From Burkholderia savannae (GTDB taxonomy: Bacteria > Pseudomonadota > Gammaproteobacteria > Burkholderiales > Burkholderiaceae): 64,000 nt of DNA. A program made the position numbers and the translations under genes. Positions 36,243 through 44,826 of the stretch are shown piece by piece. The notes beneath the pieces were generated by a model that made no database searches, was not told where the DNA came from, and saw only the letters and a list, made by a program, of their open reading frames with translations. How positions within the stretch are numbered: position 1 is the stretch's first letter; every line of letters starts with the position of its first letter. The stretch is taken from NCBI RefSeq assembly GCF_001524445.2, contig NZ_CP013418.1:2232001-2296000 (forward strand), given 5' to 3'.

Positions 36243-36987
36243 GCGCGGGCGCGTCGCGATGCGCGTGGCTCGCGTCGCGGGGCAGCGCGGTTCGGCCTCC
36301 TGCGTTCGGGCGTTGCGCATGCGTTGCGTTGCGTCGCGTCGCAACGCCGTAGGTTGCGCCGCGCCGACGCGCACCGCGTGCAGGTCGGCTCGAGCGCGGC
36401 AGCCGGCGGCGCGGCGGCCGTTGTCGAAATCCGGATCGACGCTATCACCGCTTTCCGGGGCAACCGCACATCGATATCGACGCTGGTACCGGTACCGATT
36501 TCGCCGATGCCGCGAAAACCGATGACGCCGCATCGACGCGCGCGGCAACTGAGGGCGCGCATGTGCGTTTCGCGGTGAAGCACATGCGTTTCGTGAAGCG
36601 TGGTGAAGCGATGCGGCAGCGGCGATCGGCGACGTTTACCGTTCGTTACGCATTGCAAGTCGCGCGAGCGCAACTCCGTTGCGTGCGCGTCGGCTTATCT
36701 CGAAAAGATTCGGCATGCGCCGACCGGCGAAAACGCTATGCGTCGCGCCTGCGCGCACATTCAAACGCCCGAATCAAACGATCGGCCCGATTGAATGCGC
36801 AGTCGAGCTGGTCTCTTGGCATACGAATGCGAACGCGGCCGAACGGCGCGCCCGTCCTGCGGCGGTGACGATCGCCCGGCTTGCGAGCCGATGCCGCATC
36901 GGCGGCACGCAACAGCGGCACGCATCAGCACGCGCCGGCACGCACGCAACGACAACGCCGACATGCACGTCGACATCAACACCGACA
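36243..36987. other. Intergenic, no gene recognised
   Basis: About 745 nt. All open frames are low-complexity and Arg-rich. Nothing functional is assigned. Confidence 0.5.
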
Positions 36988-37395
36988 TCAACGCGGAATC
37001 GGCGCGAACTCGACGATGCGACCCGGCCGGCGCGGCGGATGATAAGGCGGCGCAAACTCGTCGGCCGCGCGCGCATCGCGCGACGCGGCGGCGTCGAACC
37101 CCTTGTCGACGACGGTATAGCCCGAGCGCAGCGCAAACTGCGGATGATTGCCGGCGGGCCGGCTGTCGAAGCCGGCGAAGCCGTCGGGCGTCTCGGGCAT
37201 CGCATTGACGAGCGACGCGTTGCTCGTCGTGATCTGGTCAGGAGAAATCGGCCCGCCGCTTGCAATGCGGGCGGCCTCGCGGTTCTTGCCGTCGGTGTCG
37301 ACGGTGCTGTCGTGCGTCGCGTCGTTGTACAGCTCGACGCTGCGCGGATGCGCGCGGCCGGCGTCGGCGGGCGCCCTGCGTTCGAACGGATTCAT
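36988..37395 (-). CDS. Hypothetical protein
   Basis: A 135-aa polar protein, family not recognised. Starting at MNPFERRAPADAGR, it has a non-biased composition (VELYNDATHDSTVDTDGKN, GGPISPDQITTSNASLVNAMPETPDGF) and a Pro/Arg-rich C-terminus (YHPPRRPGRIVEFAPIPR). That suggests a real, perhaps secreted-substrate-like or intrinsically loose protein; no signal peptide. The longer frame upstream to 37506 is less convincing. It is divergent from the 78-aa gene at 37674. Confidence 0.6.
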   Translation of the reverse strand: MNPFERRAPADAGRAHPRSVELYNDATHDSTVDTDGKNREAARIASGGPISPDQITTSNASLVNAMPETPDGFAGFDSRPAGNHPQFALRSGYTVVDKGFDAAASRDARAADEFAPPYHPPRRPGRIVEFAPIPR

Positions 37396-37673
37396 CGCGA
37401 TCATCCTCGCGGCGCGACGCCCGGATCTTGCAAGACCCGTTCCGGGCAAGACGGAAAAGGACGCGCGTGCGAGCGCCGCCGTCGCGCCGCGTGTCACGCT
37501 TTCCAAATAATTATTTCAGCTAGAAGACGCGTTTTCTACAGAGTATGATTCTTTTCCGACAAAGCGGTGCGCGACATTTGGCGCACCCGCTTTCGCCCGC
37601 ATCGGGCGCCGCGGCATCCTTAACGGACGGGTAGCGAAGAAGAAGGTAAAGGGGACTTAAGGTGGGCGGACTT

Positions 37674-37910
37674 ATGCACTCTACGACTACGGCATTCACG
37701 CATCGCGGGTACCTGCTGAACTGTGCGCCGGCGCGCTCAAGCGACGGCTCGTTTCAGCCTTACGTCGTCATCTCCCGATCGAGCGACGGCGAGCTGGTCG
37801 CGAATCGTTTCTTTCCCTCCGATCTGCATTTCAACGACGAAGACGCGGCGATCGCGCATGCGCGCGATTGGGCCGTCCGGTGGATCGACGCGAGCAGTCT
37901 CACGATTTAG
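37674..37910 (+). CDS. Small conserved-looking hypothetical protein
   Basis: A 78-aa soluble protein. The sequence MHSTTTAFTHRGYLLNCAPAR...GSFQPYVVISRSSDGELVANRFFPS...FNDEDAAIAHARDWAVRWID looks like a compact alpha/beta domain; small Burkholderia proteins of this kind exist but have no defined role. An in-frame GTG at 37662, with AAAGGGGA 6 nt upstream, is an alternative start. A TATGAT element at 37544-37549 may be its -10 box. Confidence 0.72.
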   Translation: MHSTTTAFTHRGYLLNCAPARSSDGSFQPYVVISRSSDGELVANRFFPSDLHFNDEDAAIAHARDWAVRWIDASSLTI

Positions 37911-37996
37911 GACGGCGCGGCGAAGCGCGCGGCGGCGTGCACGCCGCTGACGCGGCAAAAACGCGGTAATCTTGCGGAACCCGTCACTTTTATTGG

Positions 37997-38030
37997 ACGG
38001 CCGTGCGCCGAAGCGCGGCCGTACGTTTTT
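37997..38030 (+). terminator. Terminator-like hairpin just upstream of cysE
   Basis: ACGGCCG (37997-38003) pairs with CGGCCGT (38016-38022), followed by ACG and five T (38026-38030). It lies 87 nt after the small hypothetical gene and its T-run ends 4 nt before the cysE ATG, so it could terminate the upstream transcript or attenuate cysE. Confidence 0.55.
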
Positions 38031-38034
38031 GCCC

Positions 38035-38958
38035 ATGTCGAAATCCGCCCGAAACTGGGACCTCGAACACATCGTCGCCGAGCTGCGCGAATCGCGCGAG
38101 AAGCTGCACCGGACGCGCCATCCGCGCGGCATTCGCGAACTGCCTTCGCGCGACGCGATCTGCACGATCGTCTCGGGCCTGCGCGCGTCGATGTTCCCGA
38201 CGCATTACGGCGCGCCCGATCTGACCGACGAGACCGTCGACTACTACGTCGGCCACACGCTCGAAAGCACGCTGCGCCTGCTCGCCGAACAGATCCGCCG
38301 CGCGCTGCCGTTCCTCCCCGAGCACGCTGACACGCCGCCCGCCGCGCTCGCCGAACGCGCGTTCGGAATCGCGCGCGAGCTAGGCACGCAACTGCCCGGC
38401 ATCCGCGCGCTGCTCGTCAGCGACATTCAGGCCGCGTACGCCGGCGATCCGGCCGCGCAGCACATCACCGAGATCCTGCTCTGCTATCCGGGCGTGCTCG
38501 CGATGATGCACCACCGGCTCGCGCACGCGCTGTATCAGCTCGGCGTGCCGCTGCTCGCGCGGTTCATCAACGAGATCGCGCATTCGGCGACGGGCATCGA
38601 CATCCATCCGGGCGCGCAAATCGGCCCGAGCTTCTTCATCGACCATGGCACGGGTGTCGTGATCGGCGAGACAGCGATCATCGGCGAGCGGGTGCGGCTC
38701 TATCAGGCGGTCACGCTCGGCGCGAAGAGCTTCCCCGCCGACGGCGACGGGGTGCTCGTCAAGGGCAACGCGCGGCATCCGGTCGTCGAGGACGACGTCG
38801 TGATCTATGCGGGCGCGACGATCCTCGGCCGCGTGACGATCGGCAAGGGTTCGGTGATCGGCGGCAACGTGTGGCTCACGCACAGCGTGCCGCCCGGCAG
38901 CAGCGTCGCGCAAGGGAAGATCCGCGAGAGCGACAAGGAGCAGATCGAGAAGGATTGA
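38035..38958 (+). CDS. cysE: Serine O-acetyltransferase
   Basis: Serine acetyltransferase of 307 aa, longer than the E. coli enzyme and of the EpsC/long-N-terminus type. An alpha-helical N-domain (about 1-170) leads to a left-handed beta-helix of hexapeptide repeats (IDIHPGAQIGPSFFIDHGTGVVIGETAIIGERV...). The catalytic His lies in FIDHGTG. The product, O-acetylserine, is the precursor for cysteine. No ribosome site precedes the ATG at 38035; instead a terminator-like hairpin abuts it. A TTG at 37972 in frame would include the hairpin in the coding region. Monocistronic. Confidence 0.92.
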   Translation: MSKSARNWDLEHIVAELRESREKLHRTRHPRGIRELPSRDAICTIVSGLRASMFPTHYGAPDLTDETVDYYVGHTLESTLRLLAEQIRRALPFLPEHADTPPAALAERAFGIARELGTQLPGIRALLVSDIQAAYAGDPAAQHITEILLCYPGVLAMMHHRLAHALYQLGVPLLARFINEIAHSATGIDIHPGAQIGPSFFIDHGTGVVIGETAIIGERVRLYQAVTLGAKSFPADGDGVLVKGNARHPVVEDDVVIYAGATILGRVTIGKGSVIGGNVWLTHSVPPGSSVAQGKIRESDKEQIEKD

Positions 38959-39009
38959 GCGGATGGCGCGGTTGCCGCTTGACGGCACCGCCGCGCTCGC
39001 TCACGCTGA

Positions 39010-39065
39010 TTGCGGCTTGCGGCTTGCGGCTTGCGGCTTGCGGCTTGCGGCTTGCGGCTTGCGGC
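39010..39065. repeat. Perfect 7-bp tandem repeat, eight copies
   Basis: TTGCGGC repeated eight times without error, ending at 39065 with a partial ninth (T). It lies between the convergent ends of cysE and the folM-like gene, 51 nt after the cysE stop. Confidence 0.95.
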
Positions 39066-39102
39066 TCGTCGGCAACCGGTTGCCGCAGTCGCCCTTGCCG
39101 GA

Positions 39103-39906
39103 TCAATGCTCACCGGCCGGCGAACGATGCTTGTACAGCACGTCCTGATCGACACGGATCAGGTTCTGTCCCGCGTCGACGACGAAATCGGCGCCGTTGT
39201 AGGCCGGCCCGGTTAGCAGCAGGATCGCGTCCGCGACGTCGTCCGGCCCGGCGATCCGCGCGAGCGGCGTCGATGCGCGGCTCGCGTGCTCGAAGTCGGC
39301 CTGCGTCTGGTCGTCGCTCGGCAGCATCAATCCCGGAAACACGGCGTTCACGCGCAGCACCGGGCTCGCCGACAGCGCGAGCATCTGCGTGAGATTGCCG
39401 AGCGCCGCTTTCGCGACCGTGTAGCTGAAATGGTCGCGATGGAAGTTTTCCTTGATCTTCTGATCGACGACGTTGATCACGACGCCCTGCGCGCCCGCCG
39501 CCTTCGCGCGCTCGTAGTACGCGCGCGTGAGCAGGATCGGCGCGCGGCAGTTGATCGCCCACGCGTTGTCGAACGCAGCGAGTTCGAAGCTCGGCAGATG
39601 GTCCTGCCAGAACACCGACGCGTTGTTCACGAGCACGTCGAGACGGCCAAAGCGCGCGTAGACCGCATCGACGAGACACGCGATCGCATCCGCGTGCGCG
39701 AGGTCCGCCTGCAGCGCGACGGCCTCGCCGCCCGACGATTCGATTTCGCGCGCGACGGCCTGCGCGGCATCGGCCGAGCGGTCGTAGTGCACGGCGACGC
39801 GATAACCGCGCGCGGCGAAGCGCAGCGCGAAGGCGCGGCCCGCGCGGCGAGCGGCGCCCGTCACGAGCACGACGGGTGCGGTGGCTGGATTCAAGCTCGA
39901 CTGCAT
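39103..39906 (-). CDS. SDR oxidoreductase, dihydromonapterin/pteridine reductase-like (FolM)
   Basis: Short-chain dehydrogenase of 267 aa. The cofactor motif TGAARRAGRA has the extra arginine typical of NADPH-dependent pteridine reductases (PTR1/FolM) rather than the usual TGxxxGIG. The catalytic pair is FSYTVAKAAL (Tyr-x3-Lys), preceded by NNASVFW. Its ATG overlaps the folE stop by one base (TAATG at 39904-39908), so the two are translationally coupled. Together they suggest reduced pterin synthesis (dihydromonapterin to tetrahydromonapterin or dihydrofolate reduction). Confidence 0.9.
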   Translation of the reverse strand: MQSSLNPATAPVVLVTGAARRAGRAFALRFAARGYRVAVHYDRSADAAQAVAREIESSGGEAVALQADLAHADAIACLVDAVYARFGRLDVLVNNASVFWQDHLPSFELAAFDNAWAINCRAPILLTRAYYERAKAAGAQGVVINVVDQKIKENFHRDHFSYTVAKAALGNLTQMLALSASPVLRVNAVFPGLMLPSDDQTQADFEHASRASTPLARIAGPDDVADAILLLTGPAYNGADFVVDAGQNLIRVDQDVLYKHRSPAGEH

Positions 39907-40637
39907 TACGTATTCGTCAGGTTGACCGAGGAAGGATTCGCGACGATCGACAGGAATTCGCGGCGCGTAGTCGGATCGGTGCGGAACGTGCCGAGCATGC
40001 GCGACGTCACCATCTCGACGCCGGGCTTGTGGATGCCGCGCGTCGAGATGCACTGGTGCGCGGCCTCGAGGATCACGCCGACGCCCTTCGGCTGCAGCAC
40101 GTCGAACAGCGTGTCGGCGATCTGCACGGTCATCTTTTCCTGGATCTGCAGGCGTTTCGCGAATGCGTCGACGAGCCGCGCGAGCTTCGAGATGCCGACG
40201 ACGCGATGGTTCGGCAGATACGCGACATGCGCGCGGCCGATGATCGGCACCATATGGTGCTCGCAATAGCTTTCGAAGCGGATGTCCTTCAGCACGATCA
40301 TCTCGTCGTAGCCGTCGACTTCGCTGAACGTGCGCGCGAGGATGTCGCGCGGTTCGAGCGCGTAGCCGGAGAAAAATTCCTCGTACGCGCGCACGACGCG
40401 CGCCGGCGTGTCGGCGAGGCCCTCGCGCGCCGGATCGTCGCCTGCCCAGCGAAGCAGCACGCGAACGGCCGCTTCGGCTTCGTCGCGGCTCGGCCGGGGC
40501 GTGGCCGGGGGAAGCGTCGCGGGCTTGCGAGCCGCGTTGCGGGCCGTCTGCTTGCTCGCCGTTTCGTTCGTCTTGTTGGCCGCCGCCTTGCGTACGGTCG
40601 GGGCCGCGCGCTTGCTCGCGGTCTTTCCTTTAGCCAT
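39906..40637 (-). CDS. folE: GTP cyclohydrolase I
   Basis: GTP cyclohydrolase I, 243 aa, forming dihydroneopterin triphosphate. The core is complete: zinc ligands in [14 protein letters not shown] and [12 protein letters not shown], plus [14 protein letters not shown]. The first about 50 residues are an unusual Lys/Ala/Thr-rich basic tail ([20 protein letters not shown]...) not present in E. coli FolE, probably disordered. It is followed by the coupled SDR gene. A LysR gene ends 143 nt upstream on the same strand. Confidence 0.94.
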   Translation of the reverse strand: MAKGKTASKRAAPTVRKAAANKTNETASKQTARNAARKPATLPPATPRPSRDEAEAAVRVLLRWAGDDPAREGLADTPARVVRAYEEFFSGYALEPRDILARTFSEVDGYDEMIVLKDIRFESYCEHHMVPIIGRAHVAYLPNHRVVGISKLARLVDAFAKRLQIQEKMTVQIADTLFDVLQPKGVGVILEAAHQCISTRGIHKPGVEMVTSRMLGTFRTDPTTRREFLSIVANPSSVNLTNT

Positions 40638-40780
40638 ATCCTCTGAACTCCGTGAAGACCGCCGATGCTGCGGCCGGTCGATCATTGTTTCATGCTTTCG
40701 CTGCGTGCGTGCGCTGTGGTTCGCTTTTGCGAACGACGGGCGTGCGCTGCCGCACGCGCGGCTCTGCGCGGTCATTTCGG

Positions 40781-41704
40781 TCATTTCGGCCATTCGTCGA
40801 GCGCGTCGTTGAATAGCCCGGCGACGACGCCGCGCAGCCACGCGATGCTCGGATCGTTGTGGAACTTGCGATGCCAATGCTGCTTCAGGTCGAAGCGCGG
40901 CAACGGCAGCGGCGGCTCGACGAGCGTGATCGATGCGTGCTCGGTCGCGTACGCGTAGCCGATCGCGTGCGGGACCGTCGCGATCAGGTCGGTGCGGCTC
41001 AGGATGAACGGCAGGCTCATGAAGTGCGGCGTTTCGAGCACTGCCCGGCGCGCGAGCCGCCGCTTCGCCAGATGCCGCTCGAGCACTTCCTGGCTGCGGC
41101 CCTCCGCGTGCACGACCGCGTGGCCGCACGCGAGAAACTGCTCGAGCGTGAGCGGCCGCTCCGCAAGCGGATGGCCGCGCCGCAGCAGGCAGATGAAGCG
41201 GTGCGTGAAGAGCCGCTGCTGAAAGAAGTTGGTGCCGCCGAGATCCGGAAAGTAGCCGATCGCGAGATCGACGCGGCCGTCCTCGAGCGCGTGCCCGACC
41301 TCCGCGTGCGGCAGCGAAACCGAACGCAGGTTCGCCTGCGGCGCGCGTTCCGCCAGCGCTTGCAGCAGCCTCGGCAGGAACACGATCTCGCCGACGTCGG
41401 ACAACGCGATCGCGAACGTGCGCGCGCTCTTCGCCGGATCGAAGTCGTGCGGCGCGACGAGCCCGCGCTCGATGCTCGCGAGCGCGTCGCGCGCGGCGGG
41501 GATCAGCGCGAGCGCGCGCGGCGTAGGCTCCATGCCGCGCGACGTCCGCACGAAGAGCGGATCGCCGAAGTGCTCGCGCAACCGCCCGAGCGCGGCGCTC
41601 ACGCGCGGCTGGCTGACGCCGAGCAGCTCGCCTGCGCGGCTCACGTTGCGCGTCTCGTGGAGCGCGACCAGGTACGGAATGAGGTTCAGATCGAGTTCGG
41701 GCAT
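40781..41704 (-). CDS. LysR-family regulator (NahR/NodD-like), probably of pobA/pca
   Basis: Regulator of 307 aa. It starts [51 protein letters not shown], the NodD/NahR/LinR subtype of LysR proteins that often respond to aromatics. The effector domain spans about 90-300. It is divergent from pobA (166 nt between starts), so control of pobA by 4-hydroxybenzoate is the simplest reading. The start chosen is the ATG next to the family N-terminus. Confidence 0.9.
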   Translation of the reverse strand: MPELDLNLIPYLVALHETRNVSRAGELLGVSQPRVSAALGRLREHFGDPLFVRTSRGMEPTPRALALIPAARDALASIERGLVAPHDFDPAKSARTFAIALSDVGEIVFLPRLLQALAERAPQANLRSVSLPHAEVGHALEDGRVDLAIGYFPDLGGTNFFQQRLFTHRFICLLRRGHPLAERPLTLEQFLACGHAVVHAEGRSQEVLERHLAKRRLARRAVLETPHFMSLPFILSRTDLIATVPHAIGYAYATEHASITLVEPPLPLPRFDLKQHWHRKFHNDPSIAWLRGVVAGLFNDALDEWPK

Positions 41705-41785
41705 CGCGTCGCTACTATTGAAAATCCGTATACAACTTATCTCCTGAATTGCGTTGCCGCATAGTCGGGATAGCGCCGACAATCG

Positions 41786-41800
41786 GTTCGCCATTCGAAT
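41786..41800. promoter_or_regulatory. GTTCG-N5-CGAAT box upstream of pobA
   Basis: GTTCG CCATT CGAAT, an inverted-repeat 15-mer, lies 70 nt before the pobA start in the LysR-pobA spacer. The same pattern occurs twice upstream of pcaI (43180-43194 and 43199-43213). It resembles the 15-bp site recalled for the IclR-type PcaR of Pseudomonas putida. Confidence 0.5.
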
Positions 41801-41870
41801 CAATGTTCACATTTCATGCAGCCGGTGCAAGCGCCGAAGCGCTGACTCCGGTCGACACAGGAGACGAACA

Positions 41871-43094
41871 ATGCGCACGCAAGTCGCGATCATCGGCGCC
41901 GGTCCGTCCGGGTTGCTTCTTTCCCATCTGCTTCGCCTGCAAGGCGTCGAATCCGTCGTGCTCGAAACGCGTTCGCGCGAATACTGCGAGAACCGCATCC
42001 GCGCCGGCGTGCTCGAGCAAGGCACCGTCGACACGCTGAACGAAGCCGGTCTGGGCGCGCGGATGCGGCGCGAGGGCCTCGTTCACCATGGCGTCGAGCT
42101 GCTGTTCGGCGGCCGCCGCCACCGGATCGACTTCGGTGACCTGACACCCGGCCGGGCGATCACCGTCTACAGCCAGCACGAGGTCGTGCGCGATCTGATC
42201 GCGGCCGCGCTCGAGCACGGCCAGCCGACCCATTTCGACGTGCGCGACGTCGCGCTGCACGACGTGGCGACCGGGCGGCCGTCGGTGACGTTCTCGCATG
42301 CGGACGGGCGCACCGAGCGCATCGACTGCGACTACGTCGCCGGCTGCGACGGCTTTCACGGCATCGCCCGCCGGACGATTCCCGCCGAGCGGCTGCGCAC
42401 GTTCGAGCGCGTGTATCCGTACGCTTGGCTCGGCATCCTCGCCGAGGCGGCGCCGTCGCTCGACGAGCTCGTCTATGCACATCATGCGCGCGGCTTCGCG
42501 CTGTTCTCGATGCGCTCGCCGACCGTCACCCGACTGTACCTGCAATGCCGGCCCGACGAGAACCTGGCCGAATGGCCGGACGAGCGGATCTGGGGAGAGC
42601 TGCGCACGCGCTTCGAGAACGACAGCGGCTGGATGCCGAGCGAAGGCCGCATCACGCAGAAGAGCGTGACGCCGATGCGCAGCTTCGTGTCCGAGACGAT
42701 GCAGTACGGGCGGCTGTTCCTGGCGGGCGATGCCGCGCACATCGTGCCGCCGACGGGCGCGAAGGGGATGAACCTCGCGGTCGCCGACGTCCGGGCGCTG
42801 TCGCGCGCGCTCGGCGCGCGCTACCGCGACGGCCGCGACGACTTGCTCGACGCGTACTCGTCAACCTGTCTGGAACGGGTATGGCGCGCCGAGCATTTTT
42901 CGTATTGCATGACGAACATGCTGCATCCGTGCGCCGACGATTCGCCGTTCGTCAATCGGCTCAGGCGCGCCGAGCTCGAGTACGTCACGCGTTCGCGCGC
43001 GGCCGCGCAGTCGCTCGCGGAAAACTACGTCGGCTTGCCGTTCGACGACGCGTCGCGCACCACGCCTTCCTTCGGCGCGGCCGCCGCCGCGTGA
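41871..43094 (+). CDS. pobA: 4-hydroxybenzoate 3-monooxygenase
   Basis: FAD- and NADPH-dependent hydroxylase of 407 aa converting 4-hydroxybenzoate to protocatechuate. It shows the dinucleotide motif IIGAGPSGLLLSHLL (about 7-21), the ENRIRAGVLEQG segment of PobA (about 42-53), the CDGFHG motif and GDAAHIVPPTGAKGMNLA for the flavin ribityl/pyrophosphate. The length fits the family (about 390-400). Divergent from the LysR gene; pcaIJ lie downstream after a separate promoter. Confidence 0.96.
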   Translation: MRTQVAIIGAGPSGLLLSHLLRLQGVESVVLETRSREYCENRIRAGVLEQGTVDTLNEAGLGARMRREGLVHHGVELLFGGRRHRIDFGDLTPGRAITVYSQHEVVRDLIAAALEHGQPTHFDVRDVALHDVATGRPSVTFSHADGRTERIDCDYVAGCDGFHGIARRTIPAERLRTFERVYPYAWLGILAEAAPSLDELVYAHHARGFALFSMRSPTVTRLYLQCRPDENLAEWPDERIWGELRTRFENDSGWMPSEGRITQKSVTPMRSFVSETMQYGRLFLAGDAAHIVPPTGAKGMNLAVADVRALSRALGARYRDGRDDLLDAYSSTCLERVWRAEHFSYCMTNMLHPCADDSPFVNRLRRAELEYVTRSRAAAQSLAENYVGLPFDDASRTTPSFGAAAAA

Positions 43095-43140
43095 GCGCAT
43101 CGCGCGGAAATCGCGCAAGGCAGGCCCGCGCGCCGTCGTC

Positions 43141-43170
43141 TTGACAATTCTGCGCGCGCGCCTCTATGAT
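43141..43170 (+). promoter_or_regulatory. Sigma70 promoter of pcaIJ
   Basis: TTGACA (43141-43146), 18-nt spacer, TATGAT (43165-43170): a near-consensus sigma70 promoter, 128 nt before the pcaI ATG. Confidence 0.7.
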
Positions 43171-43179
43171 CGGCACACC

Positions 43180-43213
43180 GTTCGCTAATCGAATCTGAGT
43201 TCGTAATTCGAAC
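43180..43213. promoter_or_regulatory. Two GTTCG-N5-CGAA boxes downstream of the pcaI promoter
   Basis: GTTCG CTAAT CGAAT (43180-43194) and GTTCG TAATT CGAAC (43199-43213) have centres 19 bp apart and lie just after the -10 element. The second is a perfect inverted repeat. Position at +3 to +40 suggests repression or inducer-dependent control of pcaIJ. Confidence 0.6.
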
Positions 43214-43298
43214 AAATCGGATCGCCTGGCGAAGCGCGCAGCCATGCGCGAACGCGTGCCGCAGCGGGCGGCGCGCGCGGATTCGCACAGGAAGAGAC

Positions 43299-44012
43299 AT
43301 GGTCAACAAGATTTTCGATTCCCTCCAGTCGGCGGTGGCCGACGTCCACGACGGCGCGACGATCATGATCGGCGGCTTCGGCACGGCCGGGATGCCCGCC
43401 GAGCTGATCGACGCGCTGATCGCGCACGGCGCGCGCGAGCTGACGATCGTCAACAACAACGCCGGCAACGGCGAGACGGGCCTCGCCGCGCTGCTGAAGG
43501 CGAAGCGCGTGCGCAAGATCATCTGCTCGTTCCCGCGCCAGGCCGATTCGCAAGTGTTCGATGCGCTGTATCGCGCGGGCGAGATCGAGCTCGAGCTGGT
43601 GCCGCAAGGCAATCTCGCCGAGCGGATTCGCGCGGCGGGCGCCGGCATCGGCGGATTTTTCTCGCCGACCGGCTACGGCACGAAGCTTGCCGAAGGCAAG
43701 GAAACGCGCGTGATCGACGGCAAGCATTACGTGTTCGAAACGCCGATTCACGCGGATTTCGCGCTCGTGAAGGCGTACAAGGGCGACCGCTGGGGCAATC
43801 TCGTCTATCGGAAGACCGCGCGCAACTTCGGCCCGGTGATGGCGATGGCCGCGAAAACGTCGATCGTGCAGGTGTCGCAAGTCGTGCCGCTCGGCGCGCT
43901 GAATCCCGAGCACGTCGTGACGCCCGGCATCTTCGTGCAGCGCATCGTCGAAGTGCCGCAGGCCGCGCATGCGGCCGAGCTGGCCGCCGAGCGCGCCGCG
44001 AGCGCCGCCTGA
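43299..44012 (+). CDS. pcaI: 3-oxoadipate CoA-transferase subunit A
   Basis: Alpha subunit of 237 aa of the succinyl-CoA:3-oxoadipate CoA-transferase. It shows GATIMIGGFGTAGMPAELIDAL, NNNAGNGETGLAALL, the PQGNLAERIRAAGAGIGGFFSPTGYGT motif common to family I CoA-transferase A subunits, and VTPGIFVQRIVEVP at the end. Subunit B follows after 18 nt. Activates 3-oxoadipate for thiolysis. The promoter and repeated boxes lie directly upstream. Confidence 0.96.
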   Translation: MVNKIFDSLQSAVADVHDGATIMIGGFGTAGMPAELIDALIAHGARELTIVNNNAGNGETGLAALLKAKRVRKIICSFPRQADSQVFDALYRAGEIELELVPQGNLAERIRAAGAGIGGFFSPTGYGTKLAEGKETRVIDGKHYVFETPIHADFALVKAYKGDRWGNLVYRKTARNFGPVMAMAAKTSIVQVSQVVPLGALNPEHVVTPGIFVQRIVEVPQAAHAAELAAERAASAA

Positions 44013-44030
44013 ATCCCCGAGGAGAGCACG

Positions 44031-44687
44031 ATGAAACGACTGACCCGCGACGACATGGCCAAGCGCGTCGCGCAAGACATTCCCGAAGGCGCGTACGTGA
44101 ACCTCGGCATCGGCGTGCCGACGCTCGTCGCGAACCATCTCGATCCGCGCAAGGAAATCTTCCTGCACAGCGAGAACGGCCTGCTCGGCATGGGCCCGGC
44201 CCCCGCGGCGGGCGAAGAGGACGACGAACTGATCAACGCCGGCAAGCAGCACGTGACGCTGCTCACGGGCGGCGCGTACTTTCATCACGCGGATTCGTTC
44301 GCGATGATGCGCGGCGGCCATCTCGACTATTGCGTGCTCGGCGCGTTCCAGGTATCCGCGAAAGGCGATCTCGCGAACTGGCATACGGGCGCGCCCGATG
44401 CGATTCCCGCGGTCGGCGGCGCGATGGATCTCGCGATCGGCGCGAAGCAGGTGTTCGTGATGATGGAGCACCTGACGAAGCAGGGCGAAAGCAAGATCGT
44501 CGCGCAATGCTCGTATCCGGTGACGGGCGTGCGCTGCGTCGATCGCATTTACACCGATCTCGCGGTGCTCGACGTGACGAGCGACGGGCTCGCCGTGCGC
44601 GAGATCTTCGCCGGCATCTCGTTCGACGAGCTGCAGAAGCTCACGGGCGTGCCGCTCGTCGACGCGACGCAGAAGGCCGCCGCATAA
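44031..44687 (+). CDS. pcaJ: 3-oxoadipate CoA-transferase subunit B
   Basis: Beta subunit of 218 aa. It has NLGIGVPTLVANHL and the catalytic glutamate in HSENGLLGMGP (about 46-56), then GAFQVSAKGDLANWHTG and CSYPVTGVRCVDRIYTDLAV. GAGGAGAG lies 5 nt upstream of the ATG. It pairs with pcaI. Confidence 0.96.
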   Translation: MKRLTRDDMAKRVAQDIPEGAYVNLGIGVPTLVANHLDPRKEIFLHSENGLLGMGPAPAAGEEDDELINAGKQHVTLLTGGAYFHHADSFAMMRGGHLDYCVLGAFQVSAKGDLANWHTGAPDAIPAVGGAMDLAIGAKQVFVMMEHLTKQGESKIVAQCSYPVTGVRCVDRIYTDLAVLDVTSDGLAVREIFAGISFDELQKLTGVPLVDATQKAAA

Positions 44688-44826
44688 CGCGGCGGCGCGC
44701 GGCGCCGCACGCGTTCGTCCCGCCCGGCCGCCTGGCGTGTCGCCGAGGTTGGCCGAACGGACGAGCGCGCGCCGTTCGGCGCTTCGGTGGACAATAAGCG
44801 CAATCCGTTTTCTTCCGATCGATCCC

